A stretch of 64,000 nucleotides of DNA from NCBI GenBank assembly GCA_018669005.1, contig JABJAL010000011.1, positions 20,550-84,549 of the forward strand. Direction: 5' to 3'. The notes under the pieces were generated by a model. It ran no database searches, was not told the origin of the DNA, and saw nothing but the letters and a program-made list of their open reading frames with translations. Source of the stretch: Nitrospinaceae bacterium (lineage in GTDB: Bacteria > UBA8248). Of this stretch, positions 18,658-28,738 are shown piece by piece. The translations under genes and the position numbers were made by a program. How positions within the stretch are numbered: position 1 is the stretch's first letter; the number at the start of each line of letters is the position of its first letter.

Positions 18658-18904
18658 GTTCTTGCTCCCTGCGCCTTTGCTCGACGCGTGGGGGACTTCA
18701 AGCGGAGGCTGATCGAGAATCTCTCTGGGCACCTTCCGCCAAACAAAGAGGGGAATATACACCGCTGGATTGCCATGTCCAAGGGGGAAATGGGTGCGGG
18801 AGGGGAAGTTTATGGGTTTGAAATCAATGGGTTAGGGGAGAGATGGTGGTGTGTTTGAGAGGTGGATCTCTAAACTAAATAAAATCAATTATTTGCGTTG
18901 ATTT

Positions 18905-20263
18905 CTAGAGGATGTAGCGGCTCAGATCGAGATTCTCGACCACGTCCGTGAGGCGGCCTTTGACGTACTCGGCGTCGATGGTGATCTCCTCGCCCGCCAT
19001 ATCCGGCGCATCAAACGAGATGTCCTCGAAGATTCGCTCCATGATGGTGTACAGCCGCCGTGCGCCGATGTTTTCCATCTGCTCGTTGACCTGTGCCGCG
19101 AACGAGGCGACTTCATTCACCGCATCGTCCGTGAACGTAACTTTAACGCCTTCGGTTTCAAGCAGAGCAGGGTATTGGATTACGAGAGCGTTGTCGGGCT
19201 CTGTCAGTATCCGCACAAATTCATCAAGCCCGAGCGAATTTAGCTCAACACGAATAGGGAAGCGCCCCTGAAGCTCTGGTAGAAGATCCGAGGGTTTCGC
19301 CATGTGGAAGGCGCCAGCGGCAATGAAAAGAATGTGGTCGGTCCTGACGGGTCCGTGTTTCGTTTGAACGGTGCTTCCCTCGACGATGGGCAGTAAATCA
19401 CGTTGCACCCCCTCCCGCGAAACGTCGGGTCCCTGGTGTCCGCTGGCGGCCGAGGCAATTTTGTCCACCTCATCGAGAAAGACGATGCCCGACTGTTCTG
19501 TGCGCGTTATGGCCTCGGAGTTGAGTTTGTCGGGGTCGATAATCTTGTCGCTCTCCTCTTGGGTGAGGAGTTTGAAGGCATCGGGGACCATCATGCGCCG
19601 ACTGGTTGTCTTGGAGGGGAACATTCCACCGAGCATGTCTTGAAGATTAATCCCCATTTGCTCCATATCCATGCCGCCCATGAGATGAATTTCGGGTGCT
19701 TTGTCTGCGACCTCGAACTCCACCTCACGATCATCGAGCTTGCCCTCAAGGAGCATGGCCCGAAATTTCTCCCGGGTGCGACCATAATGCTCCTTCCCAA
19801 GGGGATCATCGGTTTGCCCTAGGTCATCGCTTTCGCCGAACCCGGGTGGTTTTGGCAAAAGCAGATCCAGCAGACGCTCAAGGGCCAATTCTTCGGCCTT
19901 GGCAGCATTATCTTCCCGAAGTTCTTCTTGGACCATGGTGCGGGCCAGCTCGGCCAGATCACGGATCATACTTTCCACATCTCGCCCAACGTATCCAACT
20001 TCCGTGAATTTGCTCGCCTCTACTTTAATGAACGGGCTTTTTGTCAGGCGGGCCAGGCGCCGGGCGATTTCCGTTTTTCCCACACCGGTGGGCCCGATCA
20101 TAATGATATTTTTGGGTGCCACCTCGTCACGCATCTCGTCGGGAAGCTGTTGGCGTCGCCACCGGTTTCGCAATGCGACGGCAACGGCGCGCTTAGCTTC
20201 CGCCTGTCCGATGACGTAGCGGTCTAGTTCCTGGACGATATTTTTTGGTGTGAGATTTTCCAT
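18905..20263 (-). CDS. hslU: ATP-dependent protease ATPase subunit HslU
   Basis: AAA+ unfoldase that feeds substrates to HslV. The protein begins [20 protein letters not shown] and has Walker [16 protein letters not shown], Walker [13 protein letters not shown], the [14 protein letters not shown] pore region and the C-terminal DLSRYIL tip that docks into HslV. I start at the ATG at 20263, which overlaps the hslV stop as TAATG, rather than 14 codons upstream inside hslV. That gives 452 aa. Confidence 0.95.
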   Translation of the reverse strand: MENLTPKNIVQELDRYVIGQAEAKRAVAVALRNRWRRQQLPDEMRDEVAPKNIIMIGPTGVGKTEIARRLARLTKSPFIKVEASKFTEVGYVGRDVESMIRDLAELARTMVQEELREDNAAKAEELALERLLDLLLPKPPGFGESDDLGQTDDPLGKEHYGRTREKFRAMLLEGKLDDREVEFEVADKAPEIHLMGGMDMEQMGINLQDMLGGMFPSKTTSRRMMVPDAFKLLTQEESDKIIDPDKLNSEAITRTEQSGIVFLDEVDKIASAASGHQGPDVSREGVQRDLLPIVEGSTVQTKHGPVRTDHILFIAAGAFHMAKPSDLLPELQGRFPIRVELNSLGLDEFVRILTEPDNALVIQYPALLETEGVKVTFTDDAVNEVASFAAQVNEQMENIGARRLYTIMERIFEDISFDAPDMAGEEITIDAEYVKGRLTDVVENLDLSRYIL

Positions 20264-20802
20264 TAGAGCTCTTCTACGGAAATATGGTTGTTCGTGTAAA
20301 TACAAATCTCGGAGGTAATTTCGAGCGCCTGCTTTACTATCTGCGCAGCGGTTAGGTCCGGCTCAAGCGAGAGTATGCCTCTGGCCGCTGCCGTGGCGAT
20401 GGGGCCGCCGCTTCCGATTCCGATTACGCCGTCATCGGGCTCAATAATGTCTCCGGTTCCCGAAAGAATCAGTGTCGATTCTTTATCCGCAACTGCGAGG
20501 AGGGCCTCAAGGCGGCGAAGCACCCTGTCCGTGCGCCAGTCTTTCCCCATCTCAACGGCAGCCCGCATGAGGTTGCCGTGGTATTCCTCCAGTTTGCTCT
20601 CGAATCGCTCGAACAGGGCGATGGCGTCCGAGGCCGATCCTGCGAAACCGGAGAGGACTTGAGAGCTTCCAAGGCGGCGAATTTTCACGGCGCCGTGCTT
20701 GACGGCGGTATTGCCCATCGTGACTTGGCCATCGCCGCCAAGGGCGGTTTGGCCCTTGTAGCGGACGCCAAGTATCGTGGTCGAGCGGATTTGCATAGTC
20801 AT
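20263..20802 (-). CDS. hslV: ATP-dependent protease peptidase subunit HslV
   Basis: Threonine protease of the HslUV complex. The active N-terminal Thr follows a short leader: MTMQIRS then [19 protein letters not shown]. The [10 protein letters not shown] and [15 protein letters not shown] motifs are present. Length is 179 aa, as expected. Both ends overlap neighbours as TAATG (xerC before it, hslU after it), so the three genes form a coupled unit. Confidence 0.95.
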   Translation of the reverse strand: MTMQIRSTTILGVRYKGQTALGGDGQVTMGNTAVKHGAVKIRRLGSSQVLSGFAGSASDAIALFERFESKLEEYHGNLMRAAVEMGKDWRTDRVLRRLEALLAVADKESTLILSGTGDIIEPDDGVIGIGSGGPIATAAARGILSLEPDLTAAQIVKQALEITSEICIYTNNHISVEEL

Positions 20803-21797
20803 TATTTTGTTTTCCTCGAAAGGCGTTTTTTATCTGTCTGGCCAGCCTTTGCCGTATGCGCGCGCGGGTGACTGTCATCGTATACAGCCTGTAGATGGGC
20901 AAAGTCCACCTGGGTATAGCGTTGGGTGGTGGAAATACTTGAGTGCCCCAATAACTCTTGTATTGAACGGAGGTCGGCGCCATCTTCGAGAAGATGTGTT
21001 GCGGCGCTGTGGCGAAGTGAATGCGGGGTGAAATGGTAGGAGAAGCCGCCTTTTTTTTCATAGTGGCGCAGAATCTTTCGGATATCACCCGTTGATAGCC
21101 TGTTGCCCCGGTTGTTTTGAAAAAGCGGGTGCCCCTCGTCTCGATGCTTTCCTTTGTCTGATGTCGTCTTCATGGACGCTCTGCTGGAAAGACACTCTTC
21201 AATCGCCGCCACCGCTTTTCGCGTTAACGGAATGATTCTTTCCTTTCTTCCTTTTCCCTGGACCCTAACGAGACGCTCTGGAATATTAGCGTCCTCATCG
21301 TTCAGGGCGACCAACTCTCCCACGCGAAGCCCTGAGCCATAGAGAAGCTCCAAAATGGCTTTGTCCCGTTTACCCTCTTGGGTATTAATGTCCGGAAGAT
21401 CCATGAGTCGCGATGCGTCATCCACCGGCAGGTATGTTGGAAGCTGGTGAGGGGTTTTTAGAGACGGTGTTTCAGACGCCGGATCGGCCGCTGTATATCC
21501 TTCTCTGCGAAGAAATCGATACATGCTTCGTATGGTGGACAAGCGGCGGTTTACCGTTGTCGCCTGGAGGCCTCGCCGGTAGAGATCGCCCAGATACGAT
21601 CTGATGGCGACAGGGTCCACTTCGTCAGGCGATAGTGTTTTTCCCGACCAATTGGCGAGGAAGTCGCAAAAGTCGGTGAGGTCGTTCATGTAGGCGCGGA
21701 TGGTATGTTCCGATGCGTTACGCTCGTCTCGCAGGTAGGCCTTGAATTTGTCGATGGCGGCGCTAATGCTTGTTATGGTTTCACGCTCTCGCACCAC
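20802..21797 (-). CDS. xerC: Tyrosine recombinase XerC/XerD
   Basis: Site-specific recombinase that resolves chromosome dimers at dif. It has the N-terminal SAM-like DNA-binding domain (about residues 10-95, [18 protein letters not shown]) and the catalytic domain with Arg in [25 protein letters not shown] and [14 protein letters not shown] carrying the nucleophilic Tyr. Context between trmFO and hslV is the standard one for chromosomal XerC rather than a phage integrase. The start is uncertain: GTG codons at 21797 and 21794 lie inside the end of trmFO. The 331-aa product has a short basic tail. Confidence 0.92.
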   Translation of the reverse strand: MVRERETITSISAAIDKFKAYLRDERNASEHTIRAYMNDLTDFCDFLANWSGKTLSPDEVDPVAIRSYLGDLYRRGLQATTVNRRLSTIRSMYRFLRREGYTAADPASETPSLKTPHQLPTYLPVDDASRLMDLPDINTQEGKRDKAILELLYGSGLRVGELVALNDEDANIPERLVRVQGKGRKERIIPLTRKAVAAIEECLSSRASMKTTSDKGKHRDEGHPLFQNNRGNRLSTGDIRKILRHYEKKGGFSYHFTPHSLRHSAATHLLEDGADLRSIQELLGHSSISTTQRYTQVDFAHLQAVYDDSHPRAHTAKAGQTDKKRLSRKTK

Positions 21798-23098
21798 GGC
21801 GTCATATCCTTTAGCGCGCGATCGGCAATGCGTTTTTTTCTCTCGCTCTTGGGTACGCGCTTTTCAAAGGGCGGGTATAGGCCGAAATTAATATTCGTGG
21901 GCTGGAAGTTTTTTGGATTCGCCGAGGTGATGTGTTTGGTCAGGGCGCCGAGAGAGGTGGTGGCCGGTGCCTCTACGATAGGCTCTCCGTTCAACGTCGA
22001 GGCGGCGTAGACGCCGGCGAGAAGGCCCGTTGCGGCAGATTCGAGATATCCCTCGACGCCGGTAAGTTGTCCAGCGACGAAAATATTTGAATAGCGTTTT
22101 ATCTGAAGGGTGTTTCGAATCAGCCTTGGAGAGTTGAGATAGGTATTGCGGTGCAGGCTGCCGTAGCGAAGAAACCCTACTTTTTGGAGTGCGGGAAGCT
22201 TTTGGAAAATACGTTTTTGTTCCGGGTATTTCAGGCGTGTCTGAAAGCCGACCATCGAGTAATACTCGCCGGTTAAATCCTCGCGGCGCAGTTGAATGAC
22301 GGCATGGTACGTTTCGCCGGTATCGGGATGCTCGATCCCAACGGGCTTCAAGGGCCCAAAGGCAAGTGTTTCTTTGCCGCGTTGGGCCATCTCTTCAAGG
22401 GGAAGGCAACCTTCAAAGAAAATGGCTTTCTCAAATTCACGCAACGGGACTTTATCGCCCTCTAAAAGGTCGGAATGAAATTCGCTGTATTCCTCCTCGC
22501 TTAGGCCGATATTGATGTAGTCGCCCTGCCCGCCATCTTCTATGCCTTTGCCATAGCGTGAGCCCAGAAACGCGGTGGTCATATCGATGCTGTCGGCATT
22601 TAGAATGGGAGATATGGCGTCATAAAAATAAAGATATTTCCCCTGGGTGAGCCGTGCAATTTCAGCCGAGAGGGCGGGGCTGGTTAGGGGGCCGGTAGCG
22701 ATTATTGTTGTCTGGGAATCGTCGAGAGAGGAAACCTCTTCGCGTCGAACGGTTATTTTTGGGTGATTTTCAATACTGTCCGTTACTTTTTTACTGAAGA
22801 GTTCACGATCGACGGCAAGGGCGATGCCGGCGGGCACGCGGGACTCATCGGCGCATTTTAGAATGAGTGAATTGGCCCGGCGCATTTCCTCTTTGAGAAG
22901 CCCGGAGGCATTTTCCAGGGCGTTCGAGCGAAGGGAATTTGAGCAGACGAGCTCGGCGAAGCCCTCGGTGTGATGTGCCGGCGTCGTTACTTTGGGGCGC
23001 ATCTCCGTGAGTTCAACTTCGATGCCGCGCTCTGCTGCTTGCCATGCTGCCTCTGAGCCCGCCAATCCGGCTCCGATTACAATGAGTTTAGTTGTCAA
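21773..23098 (-). CDS. trmFO: Methylenetetrahydrofolate-tRNA-(uracil-5-)-methyltransferase TrmFO
   Basis: A folate- and FAD-dependent enzyme that makes 5-methyluridine 54 in tRNA. The FAD loop VIGAGLAGSEAAW is at the very start. The conserved cysteine segments LVCSNSLRSN and EGCLPLEEM are both present. The start is a TTG at 23098 that overlaps the topA stop as TTGA and has AAAGGA before it; the longer frame inside topA has no family similarity. Product 441 aa. Confidence 0.93.
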   Translation of the reverse strand: MTTKLIVIGAGLAGSEAAWQAAERGIEVELTEMRPKVTTPAHHTEGFAELVCSNSLRSNALENASGLLKEEMRRANSLILKCADESRVPAGIALAVDRELFSKKVTDSIENHPKITVRREEVSSLDDSQTTIIATGPLTSPALSAEIARLTQGKYLYFYDAISPILNADSIDMTTAFLGSRYGKGIEDGGQGDYINIGLSEEEYSEFHSDLLEGDKVPLREFEKAIFFEGCLPLEEMAQRGKETLAFGPLKPVGIEHPDTGETYHAVIQLRREDLTGEYYSMVGFQTRLKYPEQKRIFQKLPALQKVGFLRYGSLHRNTYLNSPRLIRNTLQIKRYSNIFVAGQLTGVEGYLESAATGLLAGVYAASTLNGEPIVEAPATTSLGALTKHITSANPKNFQPTNINFGLYPPFEKRVPKSERKKRIADRALKDMTPWCESVKP

Positions 23099-25662
23099 AC
23101 TGTTTCCTTTTCTACTTTGACTGTTTCGGCGCCATTTGCATTGGCAGCCTGAGCGGCAAGGGCGGGGGTAGCTTCGATAGCGTAATCGCACGAATTAGTG
23201 GGGCAGACAAGTTGTGTGCCATTTTTCTTCGTGGTTTTGACCGTGAGATGGGGGTGCGAGCAGGTTGGGCATTCTTGCTCGATGGGGAAATCCCATATGA
23301 CATATTTACACTTGGGAAACTGGTTGCAGCCGTAGAATTTTTTCCCCGTCCTTCGGGAATTACGCGATACGAGCTCGCCCTTGCAATCTTTAGTGGCGCA
23401 AGCGATGCCTGTTGATTCGGGCGGCTGTACCACCTGGCCCGAGGCATCAAGCTTTCTGGTTTTATGCTCCTTGGGTGATACCGAGCAGCATAGGTAGAGC
23501 CCGTAGGGGCCTCGTTTGGCCCGCATGGGCTCGCCGCAGTCCTCACAAGGAGGCGCTTTTTCCTCAATCTGGGCAATCTCTTCGTCCGTTTCGGCGTCCT
23601 CGCCCTCGGGCACCAGGCTCTCTGAGTGCTTGCAGTCAGGATAGTTAGAGCATGAGATAAACCATCCGTTGCGGCTGAATTTTTTAACGAGAGGATTTTG
23701 GCACTCGGGGCACTCGCGCCCAATCTCCTCGGTCTGCGTTTTTAAGTTCGGAAGGGTGGTTTTTGCCTCCTGAATTTTTTTATCGAATTGCTCATAAAAA
23801 GTTTTGAGAATTGGAAGCCATGCCTGATTGCCATTCTCAATGTCGTCGAGATCGTTTTCCACCTTGGCGGTGAATTTTACATCGATTTCTTCCGGGAAAC
23901 CTTGGACAATCATTTTGTTGACTTCAAGGCCCAGCGATGTGGGCGTGAATTGGCGGTTCTTTCGCTCCAGCGTGACATATCTGCGTTTTTCCAGCGTATC
24001 AAGAATGGAGGCATAGGTGCTGGGGCGACCCACACCGTCTTCTTCAAGTTCTTTGACGAGCGCCGCCTCGGTGTAGCGCGGGCGCGGCTGGGTGAAATGC
24101 TGCTCGGGGAGCACGCCGGTGCTGGTGTTCTCCGAGGCCACGAGGGTTATTGGGTCATTATTCTCAAGTGGCGGCAGCAGCCGATCCCGGCCAGAGGAGT
24201 TGCTCGCGGCCTCGCCATCCCCGTTTTGGGATTCGGGGGTGTCGTCTTGATAAACTTTGAGGAATCCAGGAAATTTCAAGATGGAGCCGGATGCCCGGAG
24301 AAGTAAATCATCGGCCATGATATCGACGCTCGTCTGATCGTATACGGCTGGTGTCATCTGGCTGGCCATGAAGCGCTGCCATATGAGGGTGTAGACGGCC
24401 AATTGCTCTGGCTTCAAGCGGTCTTTAATAAGGGCAGGCGTGAGGCTCGAATCCGTGGGGCGCACGGCCTCATGCGCATCCTGGGCATTTTCCGCTGCCT
24501 TATAAACTGGGGGGCTCTCGGGAAGATATGGCGCGCCATAGTGTTGGGTGATGTGTTTTCTCGCCATATCAATGGCCTCGGGTGCAAGCCGCCTTGAGTC
24601 GGTGCGCATGTAGGTGATTAAACCGACATTTCCGCGCTCTCGACCAAGGTTCACGCCCTCATAGAGAGACTGCGCGAGGGACATGGTTCGCTTGGCGCCG
24701 TAACGCAATTTTGTTGAGCACTCTTGCTGCAGGGTGCTGGTGATGAACGGGGTAGGGGGCCTTCTGCGGCGCTCCTTGCGCTCGACCTTCGTGATCTTTA
24801 AAGCGGCGCTCTCGATAATTTTCGTGAGTTCAAGGGCGCGGGCTTCGTTGGGAATCTCTGGCTCCTCACCATTGATGCGATGCAGTTTCGCCTCGAATCC
24901 TGGCTGGGCGCCTGTTTTTTCCATGAATGCGGCAATGGTCCAATATTCTTTTGGAACAAACGCCTGTATCTCCGCCTCGCGCTCTGATATCAGGCGGAGG
25001 GCGACCGATTGAACCCGGCCGGCACTGAGCCCGAAGGCGACCTTGTTCCACAAAATCTCCCCTGAGAGTTTGAAGCCCACTATTCTATCTAGCTTGCGGC
25101 GGGTTTCCTGGGCATCAACCTTTTTTTGATCGATAAGACGGGGGTGGGCCAGGGATTCTCGAACGGCGCGCGGGGTTATTTCATTAAAGGAAACCCGGTA
25201 CATCTCATCGCTATGGCCTCCCTCCTTGAGCAACTCCTGTATATGCCAGGCGATGGCCTCGCCCTCGCGATCCGGATCAGGGGCCAGATAAATTTCCTTG
25301 GCGACCCTGGCCGCGTTGCGCAGTTCACTGATGGCTTTTTTCTTGGTGGGTATTTCCCCGTACTCGCCCTGAAAATCTCCGTGGACATCGATTCCCATCT
25401 TGCGCTCGCCTGTTTTCAGCAAGTCGCGCACATGGCCCTTTGAGGCGATTATCTCAAAGTCAGAGCTCAAAAACTTCTTGATTGTTTTTACTTTCGTGGG
25501 TGACTCGACAATCAGCAGTTTTGTGGCCGCAGTTTTTTTCGTGGATTTCGCGGTGCCCACTTTCTTGGCGGCGGCTTTTCTTCTGGCTCCTTTTTTGATG
25601 ACATTCTTGGGAGCCGTGCTCTTTTTCTTGGCCGTTTTCTTTTTAGTTGTTTTCTTTACCAT
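23095..25662 (-). CDS. topA: DNA topoisomerase I
   Basis: Relaxes negative supercoils. A Lys/Ala-rich N-terminal extension of about 47 residues, unusual in the family, precedes the TOPRIM domain (LLIVESPTKVKTIKKFL). The active-site Tyr is in GLITYMRTDS (Tyr351). The C-terminus holds several Cys4-type zinc fingers, including CPECQNPLV, CEDCGEP, CATKDCKGEL and CPTCSHP. Total length 855 aa. The start overlaps the end of smg by 20 bases. The dprA-smg-topA-trmFO-xerC-hslVU order is a common conserved block. Confidence 0.95.
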   Translation of the reverse strand: MVKKTTKKKTAKKKSTAPKNVIKKGARRKAAAKKVGTAKSTKKTAATKLLIVESPTKVKTIKKFLSSDFEIIASKGHVRDLLKTGERKMGIDVHGDFQGEYGEIPTKKKAISELRNAARVAKEIYLAPDPDREGEAIAWHIQELLKEGGHSDEMYRVSFNEITPRAVRESLAHPRLIDQKKVDAQETRRKLDRIVGFKLSGEILWNKVAFGLSAGRVQSVALRLISEREAEIQAFVPKEYWTIAAFMEKTGAQPGFEAKLHRINGEEPEIPNEARALELTKIIESAALKITKVERKERRRRPPTPFITSTLQQECSTKLRYGAKRTMSLAQSLYEGVNLGRERGNVGLITYMRTDSRRLAPEAIDMARKHITQHYGAPYLPESPPVYKAAENAQDAHEAVRPTDSSLTPALIKDRLKPEQLAVYTLIWQRFMASQMTPAVYDQTSVDIMADDLLLRASGSILKFPGFLKVYQDDTPESQNGDGEAASNSSGRDRLLPPLENNDPITLVASENTSTGVLPEQHFTQPRPRYTEAALVKELEEDGVGRPSTYASILDTLEKRRYVTLERKNRQFTPTSLGLEVNKMIVQGFPEEIDVKFTAKVENDLDDIENGNQAWLPILKTFYEQFDKKIQEAKTTLPNLKTQTEEIGRECPECQNPLVKKFSRNGWFISCSNYPDCKHSESLVPEGEDAETDEEIAQIEEKAPPCEDCGEPMRAKRGPYGLYLCCSVSPKEHKTRKLDASGQVVQPPESTGIACATKDCKGELVSRNSRRTGKKFYGCNQFPKCKYVIWDFPIEQECPTCSHPHLTVKTTKKNGTQLVCPTNSCDYAIEATPALAAQAANANGAETVKVEKETV

Positions 25663-26155
25663 TTTTCTCTGTCGTTTTAGGGGGAATCTCGATTCCCAGG
25701 ATTTTCATTATATTTTCACTTAACGCATCTTTGCGTTCTTTTAGAAGCAACAGCAGGGCTACCGTTTTTACTTCTTCAAGTCCGATTTCGCCGGAAGCCA
25801 AATCGATGCATCGCTGAATTATCTCCTCGCGCTGTATTTCATCCACTGCGCCATCATAGTAAAGCTTATGAATCAGGCCGTGAGCGGCTGGCGAGAAGGC
25901 TAGCCGCTCCTCTGGGTGCAGAATTCTGATGACCTTCCCGCGCCCAGATTCATATATGCCCTCATTATATTCTTCCCGTGCGCCAGGAAGGTGATGCACC
26001 CAGGAGATTGCCTCAAAAATTTCGTCCGCCTGGAACCCTTTATTTTCAAGCATCAGGGTCAATTCGCGCTCGTCAACCAAAACATTACTGCCTCGAAGAG
26101 ACGCCTCCACGAGAATTCGCATCATGTCGTACATTCTTTCCCGCAAAATTTCCAC
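25643..26155 (-). CDS. smg: Smg/DUF494 family protein
   Basis: A 170-aa protein similar to Smg (DUF494), which is typically encoded between dprA and topA. The N-terminal part (MYDMMRILVEASLRGSNVLV, then LTLMLENKGFQADEIFEAISW) matches the family pattern. Its molecular role is unknown. The frame overlaps the start of topA. It is acidic and has no membrane segment. Confidence 0.8.
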   Translation of the reverse strand: MEILRERMYDMMRILVEASLRGSNVLVDERELTLMLENKGFQADEIFEAISWVHHLPGAREEYNEGIYESGRGKVIRILHPEERLAFSPAAHGLIHKLYYDGAVDEIQREEIIQRCIDLASGEIGLEEVKTVALLLLLKERKDALSENIMKILGIEIPPKTTEKNGKENN

Positions 26156-26218
26156 CCCGGTTTTACAACTTTTTTCAGTTGTGTTGAATAAACTTTATTT
26201 TGCATCAATAACAATGCG

Positions 26219-27397
26219 CTAACTTCTCTCGTATAAACCACCCTTTGTTTGGCGTAATAAACCTTGAAGCTCTAAGTTTAACAAAATATTCGATACCGCT
26301 TCGGGCCGAAGTTTCGTTGATTTTGTTAGGCCTTCAGTGGTGTTGGGCGCGTTTTCGAGTTGCTCGAAGATGATTGTTTCCTCGGCAGATAAATTGGTGG
26401 TATCGGCTGCCGAGGGCCGCACCTCTGAGTCTTTGATGGATTTTTCGGAAATTTCCCGAACAGGAGGAGAATCCAGCGACTCAAAGACATAGGCGGGCAA
26501 GGCGTTGATGATGTCATCCGCCGTTTCCACCAGATGAGCGCCTTCTTTAAGTATGCGGTGGCATCCCGAACTGCGCCCCGAATCGACGGGACCCGGCACC
26601 GCCATTAGCTCGCGGCCCTGCTCCATCGCAAGGCGCGCCGTTAATAAAGCGCCGCTGCGTTGCGCTGCCTCGACGACGACGGTCGCAAGGGAGAGGCCGC
26701 TGATCAGACGGTTACGGCGAGGGAAATTCTCTGGCCGGGGTGCGGCGTCTCTGGTTAACTCCGTGATGACGGCGCCGCTTTTGGCGATATCGCGCCTTAA
26801 ATCGGTATGCCCGGCTGGATAGTTGATGTTCAGGCCACATCCCAGAATGGCGATGGTTCGCCCCCCCACCTCAAGGGCGGCCTCGTGCGCCTCTTTGTCG
26901 ATGCCGCGAGCAAGGCCGCTGACTACTGTAATACCTCGCTCGGCAAGGGCGCCGGACAATTCTCTGGCCATACGTTTTCCATATGGGGAGGGTGTTCGCA
27001 TTCCAACAATCGCAACGGCCAGCGTATCTCGCGGCTCGATTCGCCCTTTTACGAATAGTGCGCCGGGGGGGGCGTAAATATTTTGAAGAGAATCGGGATA
27101 TTCAACGTCGTTTCGGCAGAAAATTGAAACTTCATCTTTTTGAGCCTGGCTTCGTAATTTTCGCGCTTGATCAGACGGAGATTCGCGTTTCAGATATTCC
27201 AGGGCTTTTTTGCCAGCCAGACGGGCCAGTTCCTCATCAGGGGCTCGAAGCGCCTCAACCGGGTCTTGAAATATCTCGATTATTCGGTGGAGGCGCTCGG
27301 GGGTCATGCCCGGCAAAGTCTGGAGAACAAGCCAGGCATCAGTCACCTCGGGAATGCCCCGGCCCCAATCATGGATTTTGTCGGTCATAACTTGCAT
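26219..27397 (-). CDS. dprA: DNA-processing protein DprA
   Basis: Loads RecA onto incoming single-stranded DNA during natural transformation and protects it. A Rossmann-like core is clear: AIVGMRTPSPYGKRMA, VVSGLARGIDKEAHEAAL, GCGLNINYPAGH and FPRRNRLISGLSLATVVVEA. An N-terminal SAM/HhH-like part (about 1-65) and a C-terminal winged helix (about 320-392) flank it. I start at the ATG at 27397, since AAAAGGG lies nine bases upstream; another ATG 11 codons earlier has no ribosome site. Product 392 aa. Confidence 0.92.
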   Translation of the reverse strand: MQVMTDKIHDWGRGIPEVTDAWLVLQTLPGMTPERLHRIIEIFQDPVEALRAPDEELARLAGKKALEYLKRESPSDQARKLRSQAQKDEVSIFCRNDVEYPDSLQNIYAPPGALFVKGRIEPRDTLAVAIVGMRTPSPYGKRMARELSGALAERGITVVSGLARGIDKEAHEAALEVGGRTIAILGCGLNINYPAGHTDLRRDIAKSGAVITELTRDAAPRPENFPRRNRLISGLSLATVVVEAAQRSGALLTARLAMEQGRELMAVPGPVDSGRSSGCHRILKEGAHLVETADDIINALPAYVFESLDSPPVREISEKSIKDSEVRPSAADTTNLSAEETIIFEQLENAPNTTEGLTKSTKLRPEAVSNILLNLELQGLLRQTKGGLYERS

Positions 27398-27675
27398 GTC
27401 GATCGGCCCTTTTAAAAGGTAAATAGGCATCCCGAAGCACGGGATACCTGCTATCTGATAACACGGCGGATGTGTTGTATGTCAAGGAGAAAAATTCTTA
27501 AGGGGAGTGAAGTGCAATGAATTGGGGCAAAAAAACCCTTGAAATTGCTTTATTTACATGATTTAAAGCCCGGCAAACCATTTAACTCACAAAATGAACC
27601 GGAACAACACGAGATTTGATAACTCTGGGCCGATCACTATAAAAGCAACCAAAAGCGGGGAAACAACCCCCGTGT

Positions 27676-28344
27676 TTAAGCGCTTGCTAACTTTCTTGCT
27701 ACATATAAATGGACACTACCAAAACCGCCAATTTCTTCTTCCGTATATTCAAAAGGAAACTCTTGAAGTATTTTCGGAATATCTCTTATGGTGTCTCCTG
27801 CGGACTCCATCAATTTTGTCAGCCAATAGCCAAATACGTTTCTATCTGAGGGATAATCAAAATCAACAATGATTAATTTTCCCCCGTCTTTCATCACCCG
27901 ATAAAATTCTGACATGGCCTGTTTTCCATTTGGATATCCCGTAAATGCCATTGTGTTAACGATAGTGTCAAAATAATTCTCCGGAAAAGGAAGTTTTTCG
28001 GCATTGGCCTGCTGCAGCGTTGCTTTTATGCCTTTTCGGGATAAGTTTTTTTGGGCGACTTCGACCATGTTAGCGTTGAAGTCGATACCATATGTTTCGT
28101 AATTTTTGGCATAGTGCATTAGCAAATATCCAGTTCCAAACGAGGCTTCCAAAACACGCTTGCCTTCAATGTACGGGATAACTGTCTTAATCCAGGTTTT
28201 CCAAACAGGAAGCAGTTTTACAGCGACATCATATGTTCTTGCGTATTTTGAATACGCCTTATCGATCTTTTTTGTATATTCAATCGAATTTTCAGGTTCT
28301 TTTGAATAGACAATCTTTTCTACAGGAACTTTTAAAGCTGACAT
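27676..28344 (-). CDS. Class I SAM-dependent methyltransferase
   Basis: A 222-aa Rossmann-fold methyltransferase of the UbiE/Methyltransf_11 type. Motif I is VLEASFGTGYLL (Glu and Phe replace the more usual Asp and Gly). The second strand ends in YGIDFNANMVEVA, followed by NAEKLPFPENYFDTIVN and a C-terminal MKDGGKLIIVDFDYP. The substrate cannot be told. The gene lies in an island clearly richer in A/T than the genes on both sides, and codon choice (many AAA, TTT, ATT) differs accordingly, which suggests a recent transfer. It stands alone, with more than 270 bases of non-coding sequence on each side. Confidence 0.75.
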   Translation of the reverse strand: MSALKVPVEKIVYSKEPENSIEYTKKIDKAYSKYARTYDVAVKLLPVWKTWIKTVIPYIEGKRVLEASFGTGYLLMHYAKNYETYGIDFNANMVEVAQKNLSRKGIKATLQQANAEKLPFPENYFDTIVNTMAFTGYPNGKQAMSEFYRVMKDGGKLIIVDFDYPSDRNVFGYWLTKLMESAGDTIRDIPKILQEFPFEYTEEEIGGFGSVHLYVARKLASA

Positions 28345-28738
28345 AAATTTACTCAGAATTATGCGGCATTGCTCTCCATTTAACCGGCATTTTCCATATG
28401 CTTTCTTGAATAAAGATAATGTATTCTCAAATGGTCATTCCAGGCCACGATTCTTTTCTGAGTGACCTCCTCTGATCTGAAATACCCCCTCTATCCCTGG
28501 ACAACAGCTAACCATCGCCTCATCTTCAAGCATTTTGACGGTCCCCGAAACTCCAGCTTCAGTTGGCGAATAAAATTGAGCCGAAGAGGCTTTTATATTA
28601 GCTCCACCCACCGGGGGTTCTTCGCCTAGGGGTGGGAGGAAAGGTAAGCCATTGAATTTTAAGCTGATAGGAAACTAGGTATTGGATGAATCGCGGGTCT
28701 AGACGGGAAATGCGAATTAAAATATGGATGAAGTTATT
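28345..28738. other. Non-coding gap upstream of the methyltransferase gene
   Basis: I see no convincing gene in these 394 bases. The part near the methyltransferase is AT-rich and may hold its promoter. An imperfect inverted repeat (CTCCACCC against GGGTGGGAG with one bulge) lies at about 28603-28640 and may end transcripts of the cpoB-like gene, though no T run follows. Confidence 0.4.
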
